The notes under the pieces were generated by a model. That model saw only the letters and a list, made by a program, of their open reading frames with translations. It had not been told where the DNA came from and searched no databases. From assembly GCA_949743325.1 (NCBI GenBank), contig CATJTQ010000090.1:1-64000 (forward strand): a DNA stretch of 64,000 nt. Direction: 5' to 3'. A program made the translations under genes and the position numbers. Positions 27,300 through 35,335 of the stretch are shown here, piece after piece (position 1 is the stretch's first letter; every line of letters begins with the position of its first letter). The DNA is from an uncultured Lachnospiraceae bacterium. GTDB lineage: Bacteria > Bacillota > Clostridia > Lachnospirales > Lachnospiraceae.

Positions 27300-28526
27300 A
27301 TGGAACATGTTAATAATGTTATGAAAAGAGGAAATTTTATGAGAAAAAAATGTTTAATGGCAGTACTGGCTGTAATATTATCTTTTTCAGTATATGGGTG
27401 CGGTACATCAGATGAAGAAGTAAAGAAAAAGGTACAATCATCTAAGGAGAAAGTTAAGCAGGAAGCTTCTGAAGACGGATTTAGTTACAAAGATGTTGAA
27501 GGAGGTATCTGCCTTATAAAATATAATGGAGGGGGAAAGGATATTGTTATTCCTGACGAGCTTGGAGGAAAGTCTGTAGTGCAACTTGCAAGCGGACTTT
27601 TTGGCGATATGGATATTGCAAGTGTGGAAATTCCAAATTCTGTAAAGCTGATAGAAGGAGGTTTTGTTAAAGAGGATTGTGAACCTGTAATTAAATGTAA
27701 TAGGAGTACAGCTGCATTGGAATTTTCCATGTATAATGGTTTGAAGAACGAATTAATTGGTGAGAATGAAGAACAGGCAGAGACTGTTGATATTTATGAC
27801 TCAGAAGGTTTTATAAGTGAGACATTAAAACTTGGAGATGAGGGTTCAACAGATGTTACAAAGGGAATTTCATTTACAGAAGAGAATGGTGAGAGCGTAC
27901 TTCATCTAAATGGAAGTAAAACCGGACAGATTATCTGTGAGGATTTTAAGTCATTAACTATTGAACTTGAGGAGGGAAGTGTAAATACAATAAGTGCAGC
28001 GGGCGGTCAGGACGGGCTTACATGCACTGCAAATTTAGTAATTAGAGGCAATGGAAGTCTTTCTGTTACAGGTGGTGATTATAAATCAAGAGGCGAAGGC
28101 GATCAAGCATCTGTAGGAAGTGGTATTTATGTTTTTGGGGATTTAACTATAGAGGATAAAGCAACAGTGGGAGCTAAATGCGGCAGTTCTACATATTACT
28201 CAGGCATTGCTTTGCTTGTAAATGGCGGTAATCTTAAAGTGGATAACTCATCTCTTGAATTAATTACGCCTGAGGGAGAAGGATTAGCAAAAAGTAATGC
28301 AATTATTATTTATGATATTAATTATGATGAAACTTATGGAAAAATTTTGCTCGATAATTGTGCGATTTCTGAGGGCGGTAAAGTTGTAAAATATCAATTT
28401 GAGAATGAAGATGGAAGTATAACCACGGTGGGTTCTACTGTTGGTGAACAGGGTGATGTATGCTGGCCAAATGAAGATGTAGATGAACCCTCAGTGCCTG
28501 TGTCGTCACATTTAAAAATTCAGTAA
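27300..28526 (+). CDS. Surface lipoprotein with BspA-like and beta-helix regions
   Basis: A 408-residue lipoprotein of unknown function. The signal sequence ends in SVYGC, placing the lipidated Cys near residue 34. Residues about 60-150 resemble a BspA-type leucine-rich (LRR_5) unit with DIVIPDELGG and SVEIPNSVK. The second half (about 200-350) has Gly/Asn-rich strands (LVIRGNGSLSVTGG, IYVFGDLTIED) like a right-handed beta-helix or carbohydrate-binding DUF4353-type domain. AAAGGAGGG lies 9 bases before ATG 27300; ATG 27339 (AGAGGA upstream) would give a more usual signal peptide. Surface exposure and ligand are inferred. Confidence 0.7.
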   Translation: MEHVNNVMKRGNFMRKKCLMAVLAVILSFSVYGCGTSDEEVKKKVQSSKEKVKQEASEDGFSYKDVEGGICLIKYNGGGKDIVIPDELGGKSVVQLASGLFGDMDIASVEIPNSVKLIEGGFVKEDCEPVIKCNRSTAALEFSMYNGLKNELIGENEEQAETVDIYDSEGFISETLKLGDEGSTDVTKGISFTEENGESVLHLNGSKTGQIICEDFKSLTIELEEGSVNTISAAGGQDGLTCTANLVIRGNGSLSVTGGDYKSRGEGDQASVGSGIYVFGDLTIEDKATVGAKCGSSTYYSGIALLVNGGNLKVDNSSLELITPEGEGLAKSNAIIIYDINYDETYGKILLDNCAISEGGKVVKYQFENEDGSITTVGSTVGEQGDVCWPNEDVDEPSVPVSSHLKIQ

Positions 28527-28563
28527 GTATTTTCTTAAATAAGGTAATTAGTTAACATAATAT

Positions 28564-28603
28564 AGACGCAGGCTTTATAAATTGTAAAGCTTGCGTCTTT
28601 TTG
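28564..28603 (+). terminator. Terminator after lipoprotein gene
   Basis: A 14-bp stem (AGACGCAGGCTTTA / TAAAGCTTGCGTCT, one G-U pair) is followed by five T. Confidence 0.85.
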
Positions 28604-28673
28604 TAAAAAATGTTATACTGAACTTTAGAGTATGTCTTATAAAATTATATTGTAATCTGATAGGAGATTATGT

Positions 28674-30716
28674 ATGAATAAGAAGATAAAATTAAGAGGA
28701 AAACTGCTGAGATATACACAAGTAGTAATCTTTATGGGTATATTGCTTACCTTGATGACAGTTGTACTTTTTGTTATTAATTTGCGCGCAGGATTTTTAG
28801 GACTTGTGTTTTCTATTATTTATTGGATTATAACAGTGACAGTTATGTTTATGGATAGGCCAAAGCTTGTGAATGATTTAATAAGTTTTGCAACTAATTA
28901 TGGTCAGGTTCAGGGGAAGCTGCTGTATGAGTTTTCTATTCCATATGCGCTTGTTGATAATAACGGACAATTTATATGGTGGAACAAACAGTTTACTGAG
29001 ACAATAGGAAAAGATAAACTTCATGGAAAAACTATTTTCAGTATTTCCAGCAAAATTACAAAATCACATCTTCCAGAGGACGGCAGGGAAGAAAATGTTG
29101 AGATACAGATTGGTGATAAAGATTATAAAGTAAAATTGAATCATATCGTAGTAGATACGTTAGGTGAGACTCCGATATTTGATTCAAATGAGATTACAGG
29201 AACTTTGATAGCGGTATATTTGTTTGATGTAACTAAGCTTAACAGTTTGGAAGAATACAATAAAAATCAGAGACTGGTTGTAGGTTTAATGGATTTAGAT
29301 AATTACGACGAGGCACTTGAGAGTGTTGAGGCTGTCAGACGCTCGTTGCTTACAGCCTTAGTAGACCGTAAAATTAATAAATATTTCAGTGATTTAGATG
29401 GTATTGTAAAAAAGATTGAAAAAGATAAATATTTTGTTGTAGTGAAACAGAAAGAACTCAATCATATGATGGAAGACAAGTTTTCTATCTTAGATGAGGT
29501 TAAGAAAGTAAATATAGGTAATGAAATGCCGCTGACATTAAGTATTGGAATAGGCGTATCTAAGAACGGATATTTGCAGAGTTATTTGTATGCGCGTAAT
29601 TCAAGGGATTTGGCGCTTGCCAGAGGCGGTGATCAGGCTGTAGTTAAAACATTAGAGAAAAATTATTACTATGGCGGTAAGAGTAAGCAGGTTGAGAAGA
29701 GTACAAGAGTAAAGGCGCGTGTAAAGGCTCAGGCATTAAGGGAAATTATGGAAACTAAAGATAAAGTTTTCATAATGGGTCATTCTATAAGCGATGTCGA
29801 TTCTTTTGGCGCGGCTGTCGGAATATTTAAAGCGGCAACTGTACTTAATAAAGAAGCACATATTGTAATAAATGAAATTACATCTTCAGTCAGACCTATG
29901 ATAGAGTGTTTTTATGGCAATAAAGATTATAATGAAGATATGTTTGTCAACAGTGATGAGGCAATAGAGCTTGTTGATAATAGCAGCGTGTTAGTTGTTG
30001 TGGATGTTAATAAGCCAAGTATTACTGAATGTCCTGATTTATTGAAAATAGTTAAGACAATAGTTGTGTTAGATCATCATAGACAGGGTGAAGAGGTTAT
30101 AAAAAATGCAGTGCTTTCATATGTGGAACCTTATGCGTCGTCTACCTGTGAGATGGTTGCAGAGATTCTTCAATATTTTAATGAAGGTGTTAAAATTAGA
30201 AATCTTGAGGCAGACTGCTTATATGCTGGTATTATGATTGACACTAATAATTTTATGAGTAAAGCTGGGGTAAGAACGTTTGAGGCAGCTGCTTTCCTGA
30301 GAAGGAGCGGTGCTGATGTCGCCAGGGTACGCAAGATGTATCGTGAGGATATGGTAACTTATAAAGCAAAAGCTAACACAATACAAAATGCGGAAGTTGT
30401 TGAAGGAAAATATGCAATTGCAATATGCAGAAGTACTGAGGTAGAAAGTGTTACTGTGCTTGGGGCTCAGGTTGCAAATGAACTTATGAATATATTAGGA
30501 ATTAAGGCGTCGTTTGTTTTATCTAAATATCAAAATAAAGTATATATAAGTGCCCGTTCTTTTGATGAGGTAAATGTTCAAATTATAATGGAAAAAATCG
30601 GCGGCGGAGGTCATCAGAATATGGCGGCAGCGCAGATAGAGGATAGTTCTTTAGAGGAAGCAAGAGAGATGCTTAAGAATTTGCTTAAGGAAATGATTAA
30701 GGAAGGAGAGTTATAA
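28674..30716 (+). CDS. gdpP: Cyclic di-AMP phosphodiesterase GdpP
   Basis: A 680-residue membrane protein that hydrolyses c-di-AMP. Order: two transmembrane helices (about 15-60), a PAS domain (about 80-195), a degenerate GGDEF domain (about 200-325), and DHH/DHHA1 phosphodiesterase domains (about 360-680). The DHH part shows GHSISDVDSFGAA, VVVDVNKPS, VLDHHRQG and the GGGGHQNMAAA end motif. GGAG lies about 8 bases before the ATG. It is followed at once by rplI and dnaB, the usual clostridial and bacillary order. Confidence 0.95.
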   Translation: MNKKIKLRGKLLRYTQVVIFMGILLTLMTVVLFVINLRAGFLGLVFSIIYWIITVTVMFMDRPKLVNDLISFATNYGQVQGKLLYEFSIPYALVDNNGQFIWWNKQFTETIGKDKLHGKTIFSISSKITKSHLPEDGREENVEIQIGDKDYKVKLNHIVVDTLGETPIFDSNEITGTLIAVYLFDVTKLNSLEEYNKNQRLVVGLMDLDNYDEALESVEAVRRSLLTALVDRKINKYFSDLDGIVKKIEKDKYFVVVKQKELNHMMEDKFSILDEVKKVNIGNEMPLTLSIGIGVSKNGYLQSYLYARNSRDLALARGGDQAVVKTLEKNYYYGGKSKQVEKSTRVKARVKAQALREIMETKDKVFIMGHSISDVDSFGAAVGIFKAATVLNKEAHIVINEITSSVRPMIECFYGNKDYNEDMFVNSDEAIELVDNSSVLVVVDVNKPSITECPDLLKIVKTIVVLDHHRQGEEVIKNAVLSYVEPYASSTCEMVAEILQYFNEGVKIRNLEADCLYAGIMIDTNNFMSKAGVRTFEAAAFLRRSGADVARVRKMYREDMVTYKAKANTIQNAEVVEGKYAIAICRSTEVESVTVLGAQVANELMNILGIKASFVLSKYQNKVYISARSFDEVNVQIIMEKIGGGGHQNMAAAQIEDSSLEEAREMLKNLLKEMIKEGEL

Positions 30717-30720
30717 GTAA

Positions 30721-31164
30721 ATGGAAGTTATTTTGTTGGAAGATGTCAAATCTTTGGGAAAAAAAGGTGAAAAACATAAAGTAAGTGATGGCTATGGAAG
30801 GAATCTTATTTCAAAGAAAATTTGTTTGGAAGCAACTGCAAAAAATTTAAATGATCTGAAACTTCAGAAAAAGCATGAAGAAAAGATTGCCCAGGAGAAA
30901 TTAAGTGATGCGCAGGAACTTGCAAATACATTAAAAGATAAGCAGATTGTGCTTAAAATAAAAGCAGGAGAAGGCGGTAAGTTATTTGGAGCCGTTTCCT
31001 CAAAGGAAATTGCAAAAGAGGTGCAGAAACAGCTGGGTATGGAAGTGGATAAGAAGAAAATTCAGCTGCCGGAGGCAATTAAGACGCTTGGAAATCATGA
31101 AGTCACAATTAAGCTTCATCCAAAAGTGTTAGCCAAAATTATTGTTAAGGTGACAGAGGGATAA
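30721..31164 (+). CDS. rplI: 50S ribosomal protein L9
   Basis: A 147-residue L9, which binds domain V of 23S rRNA and bridges the ribosome with its long helix. The N-terminal signature VILLEDVKSLGKKGE and VSDGYGRNLI is present, then the connecting helix and a C-terminal domain. Four bases after gdpP; GGAAGGAG at the end of gdpP serves as ribosome binding site. Confidence 0.97.
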   Translation: MEVILLEDVKSLGKKGEKHKVSDGYGRNLISKKICLEATAKNLNDLKLQKKHEEKIAQEKLSDAQELANTLKDKQIVLKIKAGEGGKLFGAVSSKEIAKEVQKQLGMEVDKKKIQLPEAIKTLGNHEVTIKLHPKVLAKIIVKVTEG

Positions 31165-31180
31165 ACTCAAGGAGGTTATT

Positions 31181-32512
31181 ATGGAGGAAGAACTAATCCG
31201 TAAAGTTGCACCGCAAAATTTAGAAGCTGAAAAGTCAGTTATAGGTGCTATGTTAATGGATAGTGATGCCATTATGACTGTTTCGGAGTTTTTAACAGCG
31301 CATGATTTTTATCAGCCGCAGTACGGTGCAATTTTTGATGGAATATTAGAATTGTTTAATGCAGATATTCCGGTTGACGTTCTCACATTACAGAACCGAC
31401 TTAAAGAGAAAGGGATGCCGGAAGAGATGTACAGCGTAGAGGTGTTGGGAGCACTTTTAAATTCTGTACCTACATCGGCCAACGTTAGATATTATGCGAA
31501 GATAGTCCATGATAAGGCTGTTTTGAGAAGGCTTATATCAGTGACTGAGAAAATAACGGATTCATGTTATCTTGATAAAGATAAAGTTGAAGATATTTTA
31601 GAGAATACTGAGAAAAAAATATTTGAGCTTCTGCAAGAGAGAAATGACGGTAACTATGTTGATATTAAAGATGTGGTAATGGAATCTCTTGAGCGTATAG
31701 ATGCCGCTGCTAAGGCAAGCGGAAAGATAACAGGTATTCCCAGCGGATTTGTAGATTTAGATTACCGAATGTCAGGACTGCAGCCTTCAGACTTAATTCT
31801 AATAGCTGCAAGACCATCAATGGGAAAGACAGCCTTTGTGTTAAATATAGCGCAATATATTTCAGTAAAGAAGAAAATAACAGCCGCTGTATTTAGTTTA
31901 GAAATGTCAAAAGTACAGTTGGTAAATCGTATGTTGTCTTTGGAATCGCTTGTTGAGGCACAGCAGATAAGAAATGGTGATTTGACTGAGAATGACTGGG
32001 GAAAGCTGATTGAAGCTGCTGATTCAATAGCTCATTCAAATCTTATTATAGATGATACCCCGTCAATTTCAATAGCTGAGTTACGCTCAAAATGTAGAAA
32101 ATATAAATTGGAGCATGACTTGGGTGTAATTATTATTGATTACCTTCAGTTGATGACAGGAAATAAATCTTCAGAGTCACGACAGCAGGAAGTTGCTGAT
32201 ATATCACGAAATTTAAAGGCTATTGCCAGAGAATTAAATGTGCCGGTTATTGCATTGTCACAGCTTAGCCGTTCCGTTGAAAGCAGGGAGGATAAAAGAC
32301 CGATGCTGTCTGATCTTAGAGAATCAGGAGCTATAGAACAGGATGCCGATGTTGTTATGTTTATCTACAGAGATGAATACTATAATCATGATTCAGAAGA
32401 CAGAGGCATTGCAGAGATTATTGTGGCAAAACAAAGAAATGGTCCTACAGGGACAGTTAAACTAAAATGGATTCCGGAATATACAAAATTTGCCAATCTG
32501 GAGCGCAGGTAA
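31181..32512 (+). CDS. dnaB: Replicative DNA helicase
   Basis: A 443-residue hexameric DnaB helicase. The N-terminal domain has QNLEAEKSVIGAML; the RecA-like domain has Walker A ARPSMGKTAF (about 207-216), Walker B VIIIDYLQLM, and SQLSRSVESR with the arginine region LRESGAIEQDAD. AAGGAGG precedes the ATG. Third gene of gdpP-rplI-dnaB. No intein. Confidence 0.97.
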   Translation: MEEELIRKVAPQNLEAEKSVIGAMLMDSDAIMTVSEFLTAHDFYQPQYGAIFDGILELFNADIPVDVLTLQNRLKEKGMPEEMYSVEVLGALLNSVPTSANVRYYAKIVHDKAVLRRLISVTEKITDSCYLDKDKVEDILENTEKKIFELLQERNDGNYVDIKDVVMESLERIDAAAKASGKITGIPSGFVDLDYRMSGLQPSDLILIAARPSMGKTAFVLNIAQYISVKKKITAAVFSLEMSKVQLVNRMLSLESLVEAQQIRNGDLTENDWGKLIEAADSIAHSNLIIDDTPSISIAELRSKCRKYKLEHDLGVIIIDYLQLMTGNKSSESRQQEVADISRNLKAIARELNVPVIALSQLSRSVESREDKRPMLSDLRESGAIEQDADVVMFIYRDEYYNHDSEDRGIAEIIVAKQRNGPTGTVKLKWIPEYTKFANLERR

Positions 32513-32536
32513 TTGTTATATATTCTTATGTACATA

Positions 32537-32577
32537 AAAACGGCCGCACCTATTTAATTTTAGGTGCAGCCGTTTTA
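32537..32577. terminator. Bidirectional terminator between dnaB and DUF1858 gene
   Basis: An approximately 15-bp stem (AAACGGCCGCACCT / AGGTGCAGCCGTTT) has A-run and T-run on opposite sides, so it can work for both convergent genes. A second hairpin CTGCATG/CATGCAG with T-run follows at 32583-32626. Confidence 0.8.
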
Positions 32578-32625
32578 TTGTTACTGCATGTAATGAGTCA
32601 ATCAATCTTAATCATGCAGTTTTTT

Positions 32626-32832
32626 CTATTCTTTGTTTTCTAAAAAATCATTTAGTGATTTAATAAGTTCATCTGGGTTCATACCATGCACGATAGCAGC
32701 TTGTTCAAGGGATTCTCCTTGAGCAGAAGGACATCCTACACAGTGCATACCAGATGCCATTAAAACACCAACGAGATTGGGATCTATAGCAATAATATCT
32801 GCAATAATCATATCTTTTGTTACTTTTGTCAT
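32626..32832 (-). CDS. DUF1858 redox-disulfide domain protein
   Basis: A 68-residue protein matching the DUF1858 domain often linked to hybrid-cluster proteins, with the redox pair in GMHCVGCPSA. The domain reads KVTKDMIIADIIAIDP then the CxxC, then a helical end (GMNPDELIKSLNDF). The true start is ATG 32832, right after AAGGAGG; a longer frame upstream lacks support. It has its own promoter. Role probably redox sensing or thiol exchange; not proven. Confidence 0.9.
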   Translation of the reverse strand: MTKVTKDMIIADIIAIDPNLVGVLMASGMHCVGCPSAQGESLEQAAIVHGMNPDELIKSLNDFLENKE

Positions 32833-32884
32833 ATAATAGACCTCCTTTTTTTCATCACAGTATGTCAGACAAACTGTGCACTTA

Positions 32885-32913
32885 ATTATAATACTAAATA
32901 AGTACAGTTGCAA
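32885..32913 (-). promoter_or_regulatory. Promoter of DUF1858 gene
   Basis: Minus strand TTGCAA, 17-base spacer, TATAAT. Confidence 0.65.
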
Positions 32914-32994
32914 GAGTTAATTTGTGTTATGATTGTTTATAAGTTGTTACTGTGAAAAATTTGCTGTCAAAATTTGTTGTCGACCGAAAGTGCA

Positions 32995-33022
32995 TTACAA
33001 AATGAATATATTATGTTATAAT
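32995..33022 (+). promoter_or_regulatory. Promoter of MerR-like gene
   Basis: TTACAA, 16-base spacer, TATAAT preceded by TG (extended -10). The leader is about 95 bases. Confidence 0.55.
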
Positions 33023-33124
33023 ATGGTTAAAGTCAGGTTCACCCAAAAGCAGATTGGAAAGTTTATGCTTAGAAAAAAGATTATGGGGTAACACTGTTGC
33101 TTAATAAAAAATGGAGGTAGTCTC

Positions 33125-33814
33125 ATGCAGGAGGTCAGGTATATGATTTCAGATACTGCAAGAAAAGTCGATGTTGAGGCTCATGTGCTCCGTTACTGGG
33201 AGGAAGAATTAGAAATTCCAATTGCACGAAATGAGATGGGACATCGTTACTACACACCAGATGATATTGTATTACTAAAAAACATTAAAGAGTTAAAAGA
33301 GCAGGGATTTCAATTAAGAGCAATCAAAATTCTGCTTCCGCAGCTACTGGATAATAAAGGAAGCGGAATAGAACAATTTTTTGAGATGAGAGAAGAATTG
33401 AATTTTCGGGTAAGCGCTATGGGACAGGAGGTTATAGCCAAGGAGCAGTTACATGAAAAAGATGGACAAGCTGTATCACAGACTTCTGATAATGGTCAGA
33501 TAGTAGCTCAGAATTCTCAGGTGGAGAGAGTTCGGGGAGATAAGATAGTTCAGTTTCAAAATATAATTAAATCAGTTATCACTGAAGCCCTGCAGGAAAA
33601 TAATTATGCACTTGAAGAGAAGGTTGGAGATAAAGTAATAAAACATGTTGACTATATGCTTAGAATGAACGAAGAGAGGGATGACGAGAGATTTAAGAAA
33701 CTTGATGAGGCTATAAGGACAAGACAGAAAGTGAGAAAAGAGGTTGCTGCATCAAAAGAGGAGGGCAGTGAGCGCAGATCGTTTTTTAAAAGAAAAAAGG
33801 GGAAAACTACATAA
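33125..33814 (+). CDS. MerR-like DNA-binding regulator
   Basis: A 229-residue protein whose first 75 residues form a MerR-type winged helix (ISDTARKVDVEAHVLRYWEEEL, RYYTPDDIVLLK). The rest is a Gln/Glu-rich linker and a helical region with Arg/Lys-rich end (RRSFFKRKKGK). No metal-binding cysteines are seen, so it is not a classic metal regulator. Two starts are possible: ATG 33125 (GGAGGT 6 bases before) or ATG 33143 (AGGAGGT inside the frame). Targets unknown. It resembles short MerR proteins near division or chromosome genes in Firmicutes, which is only a loose analogy. Confidence 0.75.
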   Translation: MQEVRYMISDTARKVDVEAHVLRYWEEELEIPIARNEMGHRYYTPDDIVLLKNIKELKEQGFQLRAIKILLPQLLDNKGSGIEQFFEMREELNFRVSAMGQEVIAKEQLHEKDGQAVSQTSDNGQIVAQNSQVERVRGDKIVQFQNIIKSVITEALQENNYALEEKVGDKVIKHVDYMLRMNEERDDERFKKLDEAIRTRQKVRKEVAASKEEGSERRSFFKRKKGKTT

Positions 33815-33818
33815 AAAG

Positions 33819-33859
33819 AAAAAGAGCTGTAGCACTGAAAATGTGACACAGCTCTTTTT
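33819..33859 (+). terminator. Terminator after MerR-like gene
   Basis: AAAAAGAGCTGT / ACAGCTCTTTTT stem directly after the stop codon, with T-run. Confidence 0.85.
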
Positions 33860-33882
33860 AACATAAGATAAAAAATATTTCT

Positions 33883-33937
33883 AATAAAAGAAGCCCCTGC
33901 ATCTATTTTATATATTACATAGATGAAGAGGCCTTTA
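33883..33937 (-). terminator. Terminator after ferredoxin gene
   Basis: On the minus strand a long stem (GGCCTCTTCATCTAT / ATAGATGCAGGGGCT) is followed by TCTTTTATT. Confidence 0.75.
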
Positions 33938-33953
33938 CATATATGTTATTTGA

Positions 33954-34118
33954 TTAAGAAATAGATCCTGTTGGGCATGTAGCTGCACAAGCACCACATT
34001 CTACACACATATCCGGATTGATTTCATATTTGCCATCACCTTCGCTGATAGCGCCAACCGGACATTCGCCTGCACAAGCACCGCAAGATACACAACCATC
34101 GCTGATTACAAGAGCCAT
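33954..34118 (-). CDS. 2[4Fe-4S] ferredoxin
   Basis: A 54-residue clostridial-type ferredoxin that carries low-potential electrons. Two cluster motifs are visible: CVSCGACAGECP and CVECGACAATCP, each CxxCxxCxxxCP, giving eight cysteines. The ATG at 34118 follows AAAGGAGG on the minus strand. It is a single gene with its own promoter and terminator. It could feed the archerase/HgdB system at 21.5-25 kb, which needs a reductant of this type; that link is inference. Confidence 0.97.
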   Translation of the reverse strand: MALVISDGCVSCGACAGECPVGAISEGDGKYEINPDMCVECGACAATCPTGSIS

Positions 34119-34172
34119 CGTAGTAACCTCCTTTGTAAAGAAAACATATCATTTTCTATTTAGTATGTTCCT

Positions 34173-34201
34173 ATTCTAATACAAAACAGAAAAATACACA
34201 A
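34173..34201 (-). promoter_or_regulatory. Promoter of ferredoxin gene
   Basis: Minus strand TTGTGT, 17-base spacer, TAGAAT. Confidence 0.55.
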
Positions 34202-34270
34202 GAGTTTTTTTGTGAATAAATATTAAATTTTTTGTGATTAATATTTGTCAGCATTAACAAAGTAAGTATA

Positions 34271-35095
34271 CTATGAATTTATTTCAGCTAATTGCTGTAT
34301 AGCGTTATCTTCTTTAATTACAGTGTAATGTTCTTTAAAATAGGCTTCTGTTCCAACAGCATATTTTGACTGTACGCCATATTCAGATAGAATATTGCAA
34401 GTTTTGTTAAAGTCTTCCGGAGTGTGGTTATCCTTATTTAGTATAAGGAAGTATTTACTTGTAGAATTATTTTTATATAGGGAATTATTTCCATTATAAA
34501 AATTTTTTAAAACAATTGATAATTGACCAATTGTATCTAAATCGTTAAATTGGTAAATCTTTACTAAATTAAATGTTAAGCTTTTTTCTGGAGCAGCAAT
34601 TGTGTCCTGTTTTTCATCTGATACATTAGTATTGTTATCCTGTGTTTGATTTTTTTGTGATTGGATTGCCTGGTCAAGAGGAACAAATGCTTCTTCTTTC
34701 TGTTTTTCAATCCGCCGCTTTTCTTCCTTGATACGTTTGTATAGATCCAATATTTCATCTGCACCTGTCAGCATAGAGGAATCGATACTGCTGTCAGTTT
34801 CTTCGCTTTCTTCAGAAAATTTGGAAAAGCGGGTATCAAGTTCATCCGGGTTTTCTACTTTTGTAACAGTAAGAATAATACAGTCTTCGGATACAGGAAT
34901 CGCTTCAATCATAAGCGGGATATCCTCAGCTTCAAATCCAACTTCATAAGATGCCTGCTGCATCATATCTCGAAACAGGCGTTTTGCTTTTTCAGAACCA
35001 TATGCCAGTTCGCTTAATTTTAACTCACGGTCAGCCAAATCCTGCTTAGTTAAAGTACAACGAATCTGGTTGTTACTGACTTTTTCTATTTTCAT
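34271..35095 (-). CDS. mecA: Adaptor protein MecA
   Basis: A 274-residue MecA-family adaptor, which delivers proteins to the ClpC/ClpP protease. The N-terminal domain begins MKIEKVSNNQIRCTL and includes FRDMMQQASYEVGFE. A variable acidic linker (about 95-175) leads to the C-terminal Clp-binding domain (about 180-265, LTFNLVKIYQFNDLDTIGQ). Length is a little above the Bacillus protein. The minus-strand unit is single, with a strong promoter and an AGGAGT/ACTCCT dyad in its leader. Confidence 0.85.
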   Translation of the reverse strand: MKIEKVSNNQIRCTLTKQDLADRELKLSELAYGSEKAKRLFRDMMQQASYEVGFEAEDIPLMIEAIPVSEDCIILTVTKVENPDELDTRFSKFSEESEETDSSIDSSMLTGADEILDLYKRIKEEKRRIEKQKEEAFVPLDQAIQSQKNQTQDNNTNVSDEKQDTIAAPEKSLTFNLVKIYQFNDLDTIGQLSIVLKNFYNGNNSLYKNNSTSKYFLILNKDNHTPEDFNKTCNILSEYGVQSKYAVGTEAYFKEHYTVIKEDNAIQQLAEINS

Positions 35096-35125
35096 TTTAA
35101 TTCACTTCCCGTCTGAAATTCGTTT

Positions 35126-35177
35126 AGGAGTGTACTACTCCTTTTATTAGTATATACAAAAAGATGCCAGATGTAAA
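35126..35177 (-). promoter_or_regulatory. Promoter and leader dyad of mecA
   Basis: Minus strand TTTACA, 17-base spacer, TATACT (35149-35177). A perfect dyad AGGAGT-N5-ACTCCT lies just downstream at 35126-35142 and could be an operator or RNA hairpin. Confidence 0.55.
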
Positions 35178-35335
35178 GTAAAATGTACATAATAAAAAAA
35201 ATGGCAAAAGGATGAGCTTTTTTATCCTTCTAAATAATTGTATTCAAAAATATTAGATTTATAATATAATAAGAGGAAAACTTATTGGCAGATTAAAAAA
35301 AATATTTTTTGAATATTAATTTAGGAGGGAAGAAG